The translations under genes and the position numbers were made by a program. The notes beneath the pieces are model-generated. The model did not search any database and was not told where the DNA came from. It was given only the letters and a program-made list of their open reading frames with translations. From Acidimicrobiia bacterium (GTDB taxonomy: Bacteria > Actinomycetota > Acidimicrobiia > Acidimicrobiales > Bin134), in NCBI GenBank assembly GCA_022822265.1, contig JAJECA010000008.1, forward strand, positions 186,001 to 250,000: a stretch of DNA of 64,000 nt, read 5' to 3'. Shown here in pieces: positions 27,240 to 34,701 of this stretch. The first letter of the stretch is position 1. The number at the start of each line of letters is the position of its first letter.

Positions 27240-28133
27240 TCAGGCGGGGTTGTTGAGAACCAGGCGGCGGATGCCGTCTTGCCAGCTCACCAGGCGGTCG
27301 GGGCGCAGGGCCTCGATGCGGCTGGTGTCCATGACGGTGCTGGGGATGGCATTGTCGGACTCGACGATCTGGGGCGGGCCGCAGCCGTCGATCTCGGCCA
27401 TGAACTCGCACCATTCGGCAACCGACACCAAACCGGGGCTGGCCCAATTGAGCGTGGTGGCCGGCACCGAGGCCTGGTCGAGCAGCACCGGGATGTCGGC
27501 GGCGATGTCCTCGTCGTGGTTGAGGTTGTAGCGGGCACCGTCGGTGTGGACTTCGATGGCCATGCCCGCCCGCATCATCAGCAAATGGAACAGCGGCCAG
27601 CCGTTGGTATCGCCGTAGGGCACATTCAGTCGAGCGATCACCGTGGGCAAGTTGAACTCCCGGGCCGCGAACCGGGCCACCGACTCCGAGGCGATCTTGG
27701 AGATCGAATATGTCGGCATCATGTGGGCGTGGTGGTTGCCATGGGGGCTGTCCTCGGTGAACGGCTCGCCGCCGCTGGGCTGATAAACCGCCCCCGAAGA
27801 GCAGTGTAGAAATGCCCCCGCGTCACGGAAATGGCTCATCAGGTGGCCGGTGGCCTCCGAGCACACCGCCAAGTCGGTCTTCCAGTCACCGGTCTTGATC
27901 ACCGCCAGGTTCACCACCGCATCCACGTCGCGAGGCACGCCTGAGAAGTCTGCGTTCACGAAGTCGACCGCAATGCACTCCACTCCCCCGGCCTCAAGAT
28001 CTTCTCGCGCACTGGGGTCTGAGAACCGGGCCAGGGCGATCACCCGATTGTCCACAGCCAAGGTCTTGCACAGCGGCGGCCCCACCATTCCCGTCGGCCC
28101 CGTCACCACAATGGTCTTGTTCCGCAATTCCAC
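27240..28133 (-). CDS. NAD-dependent epimerase/dehydratase (extended SDR)
   Basis: A 297-residue extended SDR. The nucleotide loop is VVTGPTGMVGPPL, the catalytic Tyr-Lys is YSISK (in MPTYSISKIASESV), and LNVPYGDTNGWPLFHLL lies where sugar epimerases bind substrate. It starts at GTG 28133 after TAAAGGAG. It ends 20 bases before the enolase-superfamily gene, so the two are probably one transcript, with the ThDP enzyme divergent from them (122-base gap). An acid-sugar or hydroxyketone pathway would fit; not proven. Confidence 0.84.
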   Translation of the reverse strand: MELRNKTIVVTGPTGMVGPPLCKTLAVDNRVIALARFSDPSAREDLEAGGVECIAVDFVNADFSGVPRDVDAVVNLAVIKTGDWKTDLAVCSEATGHLMSHFRDAGAFLHCSSGAVYQPSGGEPFTEDSPHGNHHAHMMPTYSISKIASESVARFAAREFNLPTVIARLNVPYGDTNGWPLFHLLMMRAGMAIEVHTDGARYNLNHDEDIAADIPVLLDQASVPATTLNWASPGLVSVAEWCEFMAEIDGCGPPQIVESDNAIPSTVMDTSRIEALRPDRLVSWQDGIRRLVLNNPA

Positions 28134-28255
28134 AATGGGCTCCTTTACAGCTTGATGGGCTCAAACTAATCCCCGCCCCTTTGGGGCGACACCCCAAGAA
28201 GCAGAGCACCCCGCGAATTGGCAGCCATCCCGGGAACGGCAAGGCTGAGGGCACC

Positions 28256-29872
28256 ATGACTGAGCGAATCGAGGCCCAGCCGACGCGATCGGGCGGATCG
28301 GCGGTTGTTGAGCAGCTTGGGCGAGAAGGCGTCGAGGTGGTATTCGGCATCCCTGGAGTGCAGCTCATGCATATCCTCGACTCGTTCCACCAAGGCGCCG
28401 ACAAGATCCGCTACATCACCACCCGCCATGAGCAAGCCACGGCCTACATGGCCGATGGCTATGCCCGAGTGAGCGGGCGACCGGGCACGACGCTCATTGT
28501 GCCCGGCCCCGGCGTGTACAACGCGGGGGCGGGGCTGGCCACGGCGTACGCCGCGTCGTCGCCGGTCTTCCAAATCTCGGGGCAGATCAACCGCGATGCG
28601 ATCGGTCAAGGCAACAGCCTTCCCCACGAGGTACACGATCAACTCGACGTTGTCCGGCCGATCACCAAGCACGCTGAGCGAGTCACCGAGGCCGATCAGC
28701 TCCCCGCCGCGGTGCGACGGGCCTTCGCGGCGATGACCAGCGGGCGTCCGCGCCCGACCCACCTCGAGATCCCACCCGAGACGATGGGAGAGCCGACGGT
28801 CGCACCGGTGATCGACCCCGTTGTTAGCGATCCTCTGCGGCCTGATACCGAATTGGTAGCTCAGGCCGCCCGGTTACTGGCCGAAGCCGGCAATCCCCTC
28901 ATCGTGGTGGGCGGCGGGGCCCATGGCGCTGCTCAGGTGCTGCGCGAACTGCAACATCACCTCCAAGCAGCGACCATCTCCACTCGCGAGGGCAAGGGCG
29001 TGATGGACGGGCGCGAACCCGCGGCAATAGGCACCATGTTCGTCCACCAGCGCCTCGCGCCTGTCATCGCCAATGCTGATGTGGTGCTCGCGGTGGGAAC
29101 CCGTCTCCAGGGCATCGGGCTAGGCGAAAGCAGCCGACTGATCCATCTCGACGTCGATCCTGCGGAGATCGGGCGATTCACCCGGCCCGAGGTGGCCCTG
29201 GTGGGCGACGCCGAAGCGGGGGCAACCGACCTGCTCGGCGCGCTGCGGCAGATCAGCGATCCGAGCACCGACCGCTCTGACGAATGGCAGGAGGCTCGCC
29301 GACAGGTCGATGCCGCCCACCGAGCCGCCGGTCCGCAGGCCACAATCGTCGAAGCCCTGAGCGACAGCCTGCCCGAGGATGCGATCTTGGCCGTCGACGC
29401 CACCATGGTGGGCTACATGTGCCACATGTACCTGCCGGTGGCCCACCCGCGCTCCTATCTCACTTCCTCGTACATGGGCACCCTCGGCTTCGCCATGAAT
29501 ATGTCCCTCGGCGCCAAGCTGGCCGCCTCCGAGCGCCCAGCCGTGTCAATCAGCGGCGACGGCGGCTTCCTGTTCGCCAGCAACGAGCTGGCCACCGCCG
29601 TCCAATACGACATCGGCGCCCTCCACATCGTGATCAACGACCGCGGCTACGGCAACACCCGCCTCGACCAAGAGCTCAACTACGGCGGAAGGCTCCTCGG
29701 CACCGAGTTGCGCAATCCCGACCTGGTGAAATACGCCGAGTCGTTCGGCTGCGCCGCCACCCGCGTGACCGACGAAACCGGCCTCAGCCACGCAATTCGG
29801 GAAATGATCCCCGAAACTCGCCCCGCAGTCATCGAGCTGGCCATCGACCCCCTCCCCACCAACGCATTCTGA
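28256..29872 (+). CDS. Thiamine diphosphate enzyme, acetolactate synthase/decarboxylase family
   Basis: A 538-residue ThDP-dependent enzyme with the three-domain IlvB-like layout. The cofactor-activating Glu is in TTRHEQATAYMADGYAR, and the ThDP/Mg motif GDGGFLFASNELATAVQY continues to the Asn in INDRGYGN. No regulatory subunit gene (ilvN) adjoins it, and the sequence around the active site is not that of housekeeping IlvB, so it is more likely a 2-keto acid decarboxylase, oxalyl-CoA-type or lyase enzyme of a catabolic route. Start at ATG 28256 (TERIEAQ) behind CTGAGG; the 25 codons further up are unlikely to be translated. Confidence 0.85.
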   Translation: MTERIEAQPTRSGGSAVVEQLGREGVEVVFGIPGVQLMHILDSFHQGADKIRYITTRHEQATAYMADGYARVSGRPGTTLIVPGPGVYNAGAGLATAYAASSPVFQISGQINRDAIGQGNSLPHEVHDQLDVVRPITKHAERVTEADQLPAAVRRAFAAMTSGRPRPTHLEIPPETMGEPTVAPVIDPVVSDPLRPDTELVAQAARLLAEAGNPLIVVGGGAHGAAQVLRELQHHLQAATISTREGKGVMDGREPAAIGTMFVHQRLAPVIANADVVLAVGTRLQGIGLGESSRLIHLDVDPAEIGRFTRPEVALVGDAEAGATDLLGALRQISDPSTDRSDEWQEARRQVDAAHRAAGPQATIVEALSDSLPEDAILAVDATMVGYMCHMYLPVAHPRSYLTSSYMGTLGFAMNMSLGAKLAASERPAVSISGDGGFLFASNELATAVQYDIGALHIVINDRGYGNTRLDQELNYGGRLLGTELRNPDLVKYAESFGCAATRVTDETGLSHAIREMIPETRPAVIELAIDPLPTNAF

Positions 29873-29880
29873 CCATGAGC

Positions 29881-29903
29881 GTGTTGGCAAAGTTTGCCAA
29901 CAC
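29881..29903. promoter_or_regulatory. 23-bp perfect palindrome (operator-like)
   Basis: GTGTTGGCAAA at 29881-29891 and TTTGCCAACAC at 29893-29903 are exact reverse complements around one central base. The site lies 16 bases before a ParD-like reading frame, the usual place for an autoregulatory antitoxin operator. Because the ParD frame is truncated, this may be a relic. Confidence 0.55.
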
Positions 29904-29919
29904 GCTAAACACAGGGGTC

Positions 29920-30030
29920 ATGGCCACGATGAACGTGTCTCTTCCTGACGATCTCAAGAGCTTTGTCGACTCTCAGGTCAACCATCGACGAGACATCCCC
30001 GCACACCTGTCACCGACATCACCTACGTGA
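29920..30030 (+). pseudogene. ParD-like antitoxin N-terminal stub
   Basis: Thirty-six codons starting MATMNVSLPDDLKSFVDSQV, which is the opening ribbon-helix-helix segment of ParD antitoxins (they begin M-x-x-MNVSLP). The frame then stops, where full ParD proteins run ~80-90 residues, and no ParE toxin follows. A perfect palindrome sits immediately upstream. It is most likely the broken left end of a former parDE module, next to the intact mazEF pair. Confidence 0.55.
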
Positions 30031-30065
30031 GGTTCCGCTGATTCAACGCATGTGGACACCGAGGT

Positions 30066-30410
30066 CTACCCGGGGATATCGAGGATCAGGCCGAGAACCT
30101 CACGGATCTGGGTCAGCGCAGTCCCTCCGACGTTGCCCCTCTTGCTCTCGATGCGGGTGGAGGCGACGGCGCGGATGTGCTGGCACTGGGCGGCTGAGGC
30201 ATCGTCCAGCCCGTTGCCGGGATCGGCTTCAACCTCCACTTCTGATGCGAATCCTCGAATAGCCGTCGTCAGCGGCACGACTTGGACAACGCTCGGGTTT
30301 GCGTCGAGCACACGCTGGGCGGTCACCACAACTGCGGGATGCCGAAACCCAGCTTCTCGTCCCTCAGGTGCCCCCAGATCTAAGTCAACGACATCACCCG
30401 AGGTCAGCAT
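30066..30410 (-). CDS. mazF: MazF-family endoribonuclease toxin
   Basis: A 114-residue toxin of the MazF/PemK family, which cleaves RNA at short sequences. The N-terminal SGDVVDLDLGAPEGREAGFRHPAVVV matches the family's G-D-(I/V)-(V/W)-x-(V/L)-D-L start and the R-P-x-(V/L)-V-(V/I) strand, and VVQVVPLTT is the next conserved strand. Start at ATG 30410, overlapping the antitoxin's 3' end by 17 bases, the usual toxin-antitoxin coupling; the longer frame to 30497 runs antiparallel in register with the antitoxin gene and is not needed. Confidence 0.82.
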   Translation of the reverse strand: MLTSGDVVDLDLGAPEGREAGFRHPAVVVTAQRVLDANPSVVQVVPLTTAIRGFASEVEVEADPGNGLDDASAAQCQHIRAVASTRIESKRGNVGGTALTQIREVLGLILDIPG

Positions 30411-30588
30411 CGAGCCAACTGACCTCTTCAATAGTGAGTTCACCGTGCAACTCAGCTCCGATCTTGTCTTGGCGCAACCGCCGCACCGCGATAGCAACCG
30501 TGTCGCCCACCGTGGTGCCCAGGGAAGCGGCCAGTTCCTTCAACTCTCGGTGCGTAGCGATGTCGATCCGCACGCTAGTGCTTTGCAT
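30394..30588 (-). CDS. mazE: MazE-like ribbon-helix-helix antitoxin
   Basis: A 64-residue antitoxin. STSVRIDIATHRELKELAASLG is a ribbon-helix-helix DNA-binding start, and the acidic tail (ELTIEEVSWLDADLG) is the part expected to wrap the toxin. It precedes mazF with a 17-base overlap. A 6-bp inverted repeat straddles its start (30,587-30,612), a likely autoregulatory operator. Confidence 0.78.
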   Translation of the reverse strand: MQSTSVRIDIATHRELKELAASLGTTVGDTVAIAVRRLRQDKIGAELHGELTIEEVSWLDADLG

Positions 30589-30612
30589 GCAGAAATGTTA
30601 GCAGGGCTGCAT
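30587..30612. promoter_or_regulatory. Inverted repeat at the mazE start
   Basis: ATGCAG at 30587-30592 and CTGCAT at 30607-30612 are exact inverted repeats 14 bases apart, covering the antitoxin start codon region. Antitoxins of this type usually repress their own promoter through such a site; function here is inferred. Confidence 0.4.
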
Positions 30613-30713
30613 ACTTCGAATTACTCCGAGACCAAGCGCAGGCCAACACCTGAGTTGCAGATGCCCGCCCTAGCGGCCAATGCAGCACCCGGCGAGCGGT
30701 CATAGGCCAGCAA

Positions 30714-30910
30714 TCACAGGCTGAGTGCGATTCGCAGGATCTCGTCTATCGACCCATCCTCAGTGTTCATCAAAACCGTCTCTTGCAGCAGTATCCAACT
30801 GCCGGCCCTCAATCTGGTAGGTGTCAACCTCCGACGGGGCAAGATCATCGAGCGCATCCCGCACCAACAACCACCACTCGTCACGGCCAAGCCGATGTGC
30901 TGATCGGATA
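30714..30910 (-). pseudogene. Frameshifted remnant of a small unknown gene
   Basis: Two overlapping minus-strand frames look like halves of one protein. The upstream half reads GRDEWWLLVRDALDDLA then SEVDTYQIEGRQLD and stops at 30760; in the next frame the sequence continues protein-like, LLQETVLMNTEDGSIDEILR, and stops at 30714. One lost or gained base near 30,790-30,800 would join them. The combined protein is not recognised. It lies upstream of mazEF on the same strand, in the same decayed patch as the ParD stub. Confidence 0.35.
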
Positions 30911-30960
30911 CGTCGTCTATCGCGCAGTGCTCCGCATCATCGACTGACTACCGTTCCGAT

Positions 30961-32148
30961 ATGTCTCAAATGCAGCAGGGTTGGATCGATTTCTGTGAGG
31001 AGCTGAAGGGGTCGGTGCACTACATCTTCGCCGACGATCAGGTGACCGAGTCCCCCATCGACGAAGCCGAGGGAATTCGCCACGTCGTGCGGTCGCTGGT
31101 CAAGGCGTGCCTGGCGACGTTCGAGAACGCCGACCCGAGGTTCCCGGAGCTCGCCTGGTTCCACCCGTCGAAGATGGGGCTCGACAATCCTGATGCGCTC
31201 TATCAGTCCGCCCCGATCGACTTGGTCTACGACTACGAGTTCTCCGGCAACATCGGGTCGGTTGCGTACCTCGGTATCGCCTTGATGAGCATGAAGTGGG
31301 GCACGGGCGATTTCGAGTTCGTGAGGAACATCCACGCCTCCGAGCTCGGTGCCGACGAGAACGGCGACTTCACGGTGACGCTGAGCTCACAACCCGATCC
31401 GGGGACCACCGGCCATCCGTGGTTCCAGCTCCCGGCCAAGCGCACCTCCCTGCTTGTGCGTCAGTTTTTCTCGGACTGGGAGAGCGAGTCGTTGGCAGCC
31501 CTGTCGCTGCGATGCCTCTCCGAAGATCCACCGGCATCTCGGATCACCCCCGAACTGCTGGCCTCCAAATTGCGCTCGGTAGCCGCCGAGGTAAACCGTG
31601 TTCCCCCATTCTGGAACAGCTACTACCGGGAGCACATTGCCCGGGGGGAGGTCAACTCGTTCGAACATATCGAGCCGACCCCACCCGAAGATGTTGGATC
31701 ATTGGGCGGCGCCACCGATCAGGCCTATGCCGAGTGCTGGTACGACATCTCCCCAGGCCAAGCGCTCCTCCTCGAAGTGGAGATCCCCGAGTGCGTCTAC
31801 TGGAATGTGCAGCTCGGTGACATCTGGGGACAGTCCACCGACTGGGTCAACCGGCAATCCAGTCTCAATGCGGGGCAAGCGGTGCTCGACAACGGCACCC
31901 TTCGTGTGGTTGTGAGCGAAGCCGACCCCGGCTACAACAACTGGCTCGATCTCGGCGGCTGCACGCAGGGCCAGATCCTCTTCCGGTGGAATCAAGCCAG
32001 CGTGATCCCCAAACCCGTCGCCCGGCTGCTCGCAATCGAAGACCTCCCTGCCGCGATGCCCAGCACCGAAGCCGTGCTGACCGCCGATGCACGATCGGCC
32101 GCCCTCGCGCGAAGACGCCGAGCCGCCCTCGCCCGCTTTCGCCGATAA
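30961..32148 (+). CDS. DUF1214-domain protein
   Basis: A 395-residue protein of unknown function. Residues ~260-335 carry the DUF1214 block: ECVYWNVQLGDIWGQSTDW, then the SxNAGQAVLDNGTLRVVVSE strand and PGYNNWLDLGG. This domain is often found with DUF1254 and in oxidoreductase contexts, but no catalytic role is established. No signal peptide or membrane helix is seen. The C-terminus ends in an Arg/Ala-rich stretch. It stands alone between the toxin-antitoxin patch and the island's left end. Confidence 0.72.
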   Translation: MSQMQQGWIDFCEELKGSVHYIFADDQVTESPIDEAEGIRHVVRSLVKACLATFENADPRFPELAWFHPSKMGLDNPDALYQSAPIDLVYDYEFSGNIGSVAYLGIALMSMKWGTGDFEFVRNIHASELGADENGDFTVTLSSQPDPGTTGHPWFQLPAKRTSLLVRQFFSDWESESLAALSLRCLSEDPPASRITPELLASKLRSVAAEVNRVPPFWNSYYREHIARGEVNSFEHIEPTPPEDVGSLGGATDQAYAECWYDISPGQALLLEVEIPECVYWNVQLGDIWGQSTDWVNRQSSLNAGQAVLDNGTLRVVVSEADPGYNNWLDLGGCTQGQILFRWNQASVIPKPVARLLAIEDLPAAMPSTEAVLTADARSAALARRRRAALARFRR

Positions 32149-32220
32149 CAGCGTCAGCCTCCAAGTTTAACGCCAAACAAGCCGCAACAACCGTCTGATT
32201 CTGATAGCACCTCGTGGCCC

Positions 32221-32246
32221 TGGTGTCGGAGGAGGGACTTGAACTC
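32221..32246 (-). repeat. Truncated tRNA 3' end (candidate attachment site)
   Basis: On the minus strand this reads as the T-arm and acceptor 3' strand of a tRNA ending in an encoded CCA. Bases 32224-32244 match the 3' end of the intact tRNA-Leu at 56846-56866 at 20 of 21 positions and in the same orientation. The rest of a tRNA is absent: the T-stem's 5' strand already fails to pair. This is the structure left at the far end of an element that integrated into a tRNA gene. Confidence 0.65.
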
Positions 32247-32256
32247 ACCTCCCCCA

Positions 32257-32359
32257 TCCGGCAACTGGCGGCAATAGGAGGCAGGGAGCGGCAAAGAACG
32301 GCAACTGGCGACCGGCCGAAACGCTCCTTGCCGCTTGCTGCCATTAGCAATGCGACACC
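32257..32359. repeat. cggca-type short repeats, left inner end of the island
   Basis: A cluster of degenerate copies of (a)cggcaa follows the tRNA fragment: CCGGCAACTGGCGGCAAT, GAGCGGCAAAGAACGGCAAC, then the reverse form TTGCCGCTTG. It ends with CCATTAGCAATGCGACACC at 32341-32359, which has a close copy at the other end of the island (56673-56690). Such short repeats beside tRNA-based attachment sites are typical integrase arm-binding regions; here it is an inference. Confidence 0.5.
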
Positions 32360-32396
32360 TCCGCTCTGTGGCTGTCGGCGGGGGGGCAGACTGCAA

Positions 32397-32633
32397 CTAC
32401 GATGCGAGGGGCTCTATGTGAGCCAGAACCCGGTCGCCGTCCGCGCTCATCCAGCCTTTGGACGCGGCATAGTCCAGCATCCCCGCGAACCCGCGTTCCC
32501 AACTGGGGTCATCGGTGGGGGCCATCTCCCGGATGCGACCGATCGGAGCGTAGACGTGATCGGCTGTGTCGGGCAGCTGGGTGCCAAGCACCGCCGCAAC
32601 GCTTGTTGCCGGCGTTTCAGCGGTCGACGGCAC
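32397..32633 (-). CDS. Small conserved-looking protein (78 residues), unknown
   Basis: A 78-residue frame starting at GTG 4 bases after the SDR stop codon, so translation is probably coupled. It reads TADHVYAPIGRIREMAPTDD, then WERGFAGMLDYAASKGWMS and ends DRVLAHIEPLAS. The periodic W, Y and charged residues look like a real small helical protein. No known domain is recognised. The track's longer frame through 32750 runs antisense-register over the SDR and is not the true start. It would be the last gene of the SDR transcript at the island edge. Confidence 0.55.
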   Translation of the reverse strand: MPSTAETPATSVAAVLGTQLPDTADHVYAPIGRIREMAPTDDPSWERGFAGMLDYAASKGWMSADGDRVLAHIEPLAS

Positions 32634-32637
32634 GGGG

Positions 32638-33390
32638 CTACCCGTGAGGGACCCAGAGGCTGGACACGCCACCGTCGACAGGGATGATCGCTCCGTGGAA
32701 GTAGCTCGCGGCCGGGCTTGCGAGGAAGCAGATCGCTGATGCCAGCTCATTGGCGTGGCCGAGCCGCCTAAGCGGGATCATGCCTTCCATGGCGGCTTTG
32801 ACCTCGGCGGCGTTGGGCGTGGCACCAAGCGTCTCCTCTACCCAGGGGGTCTCGGTCGATCCCGGGCAGACCGCGTTGATTCTGATTCCGTCGCCCATGT
32901 GATCGGCCGCCATCATCATGGTCATGGCCACCACAGCGCCCTTAGTTGCTCCGTAGGCAACTCGGTTGCGGTAGCCGCGGATGCCAGCGAGGGAAGCGAC
33001 GTTGACGATGGCCGCGTCGTTGCTTTGCTTCAGTGCGGGCATCGCGGCACGAGTGACGCGAATGATGCCGTAGACGTTGACGTCCATCACCCAAGCCATC
33101 TCCTCGAGGTCGAGGGTTTCGACGGTGCCTGGCTTGCCGCCCACGCCGGCGCAGTTCAAGAGGATGTCGAGTCCGCCGAGTTGCTCGACGGCACTGTGGA
33201 CTGCAGCCCGGGCCTTGCCGTCATCGGTGATGTCGGCCTCGATCCCTATGCATCCCTCTGGCACACCCTCGGTCTTGAGGTCTAGCCCGGCCACGGTGCC
33301 ACCGCCTGCCGCTATGAGCTCGGAGCAGGCCTGGCCCATGCCGGATCCGGCCCCGGTCACTATGGCCCGGAGCCCCTCGAAGCCTCCCAT
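32638..33390 (-). CDS. Short-chain dehydrogenase/reductase
   Basis: A 250-residue classical SDR. Cofactor loop VTGAGSGMGQ, NNAG-equivalent LNCAGVGGKPG, catalytic Ser in VNVASLAGIRG, YxxxK as YGATK, and the VCPGSTETPW segment after the active site; the Asp in GLDLK suggests NAD(H). Start ATG 33390 (GGFEGLRA), with a GGGGAT stretch upstream. A 26-base element shared with the 46.2 kb operon lies 44 bases upstream. It is intact, unlike the related SDR pseudogene just behind it. Confidence 0.85.
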   Translation of the reverse strand: MGGFEGLRAIVTGAGSGMGQACSELIAAGGGTVAGLDLKTEGVPEGCIGIEADITDDGKARAAVHSAVEQLGGLDILLNCAGVGGKPGTVETLDLEEMAWVMDVNVYGIIRVTRAAMPALKQSNDAAIVNVASLAGIRGYRNRVAYGATKGAVVAMTMMMAADHMGDGIRINAVCPGSTETPWVEETLGATPNAAEVKAAMEGMIPLRRLGHANELASAICFLASPAASYFHGAIIPVDGGVSSLWVPHG

Positions 33391-33710
33391 CTCACTATCC
33401 CCTTCTCTGCGGTCCGTTTCTTGATTTCCCAATTCGGAATATAGTTTGTAATTCGCAACACCTCAAATGGTGACGCATAGATGTCAGCACGGCAGCCGCC
33501 AGGAGGGAGCGTCCGGTCACGGCAGTGTCCGACCCACAGGCCGCGCGGGCGACGTGAACGCCTCCGCTGAACTCCTCGACCGTCGCCTGAGGGCGACTTG
33601 CGCACATCCCTCAGCGGTAAGCGGCGGCGCTCACTCCCCGGTCGAGCTGGTATCCCAGTGCGTAGGAGGCGCACTGGTCCAAGAACCGGGTTCGCTTTCG
33701 GAAGAGACCA
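33391..33710. other. Gene-free 320 bases with a regulatory element
   Basis: The part nearest the SDR carries the shared 26-base element (33434-33459). The remainder has no convincing gene. One minus-strand run just below 33,711 looks protein-like (TRFLDQCASYALGYQLDRG, ending at a stop near 33,612) and may be a small remnant. The string CCCTTCTCTGCGG (near 33,399) recurs at ~34,627 before the SDR pseudogene, as does a GTGACGCA-AGAT block (33,470 and 34,677), so the two SDR upstream regions are probably duplicates. Confidence 0.4.
33434..33459. promoter_or_regulatory. Operator-like element, copy A
   Basis: A 26-base AT-rich element beginning TCGGAATATAG and ending TAATTCGCAAC. It matches the element at 46206-46231 at 21 of 26 positions with no gaps. 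Both precede minus-strand operons of the island. It may bind one of the two IclR regulators at 40.6-42.3 kb (inference). Confidence 0.45.
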
Positions 33711-34612
33711 TCAGTGCCCCTTGGACGGCTCGGACTCCTGGCCCGCGGCGACCAAGTTCAGTTGTGCATACGTCGGATAGTGAGCGGTGAAACCTCCGTC
33801 GATCGAGATGACCTGGCCGGTGACAAACTCCGACTCCTCGCTGGCCAGCCAGACCGATGCGTGAGCGATGTCGTCCGGGAGCCCAAGACGGGGCGTCAGA
33901 TGGTTCTGCTAGAAGATGTCGCGCGAAGCGTCGTCGAACAGCGTCTCGTTCGCCGGCGTGCGTATCACGCCCGGAGCAAGCGCGTTGGCACGGATGCCAC
34001 GCTTGCCATATGCAGTCGCGACGCAGCGCATGAGCGCGTTCACACCGCTCTTGGAGGCGGCGTGGGCCGCCAGGATGGTGCCGCCGAGCTGCGCTATCAC
34101 CGACGACGTGTAGATGATCGAACCACGCTGTCGCTCCAACATGTGCCGGAGAGCGTGCTTCGTGCCCAGCATCAGACTCCTGAGGTTCACCGACATCGCA
34201 TGGTCCCAGAGTGCGGCGTCCATCGTCGCGACCTCGGTGTCGACCAGAATCACCTCCGCCCTCGTGTCAGCTGCGTTGTTTTACAGGACATCGAGCGGAC
34301 CCGACTCGCGGATGACCTCGTCCAACATACGGATCCAGGCCTCCTCGTCCGATACATAGAGCGCCGCCCCGCGGCATGAGTGCCCGCCCGATGTGAGCTC
34401 GGCGGCCGTGGAACTGGCCGCGTCCTCGTTCACGTCAGTGACCCAGACGAACGCGCCTGCCTCGGTGAACCTCGTCGCGCAGGCGCCGCCGATCCCCGAT
34501 CCGGCGCCAGTGACCAGCGCTACGCGACCGCCAAGCCGGAGACCAGGCTCTCGTTCACGTCGCGAATCCCCCGCTCTCGGGGAGGTCAACATTTGGCCCC
34601 TTGGAGTCTGCC
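33711..34612 (-). pseudogene. SDR with two in-frame stop codons
   Basis: A classical SDR recognisable from end to end: VALVTGAGSGIGGACATRF, then (stop TAA at 34281-34283) NNAADTRAEVILVD, SSVIAQLGG with the catalytic Ser region, a Tyr-site block reading HAASK instead of YxASK, ALAPGVIRTPANE, (stop TAG at 33909-33911), and the C-terminal half FVTGQVISIDGGF ending at 33711. All three pieces are in the same frame, so the two lesions are nonsense changes. The likely ATG at 34612 (MADSKGPNVDLPE) is in another frame, implying a further indel near the N-terminus. With the Tyr also replaced by His it is a decayed gene. Confidence 0.8.
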
Positions 34613-34701
34613 ATCTGCCACTAATTCCCTTCTCTGCGGCAAAGCTCACGGTTTTTCAGTTCGGCGTCCCAATGTGGTGACGCAAAGATCCCTGACGCGC
34701 G

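Noticed and set aside
30003-30041. A VTDITYVRF string resembling the start of an IS3-type transposase catalytic domain.
   Set aside because: Only about ten residues, no flanking transposase sequence or inverted repeats; could be chance.
33909-34283. Programmed readthrough or non-standard decoding of TAA and TAG in the SDR.
   Set aside because: Other genes here use all three stops normally, the active-site Tyr is also lost, and neighbouring genes are decayed.
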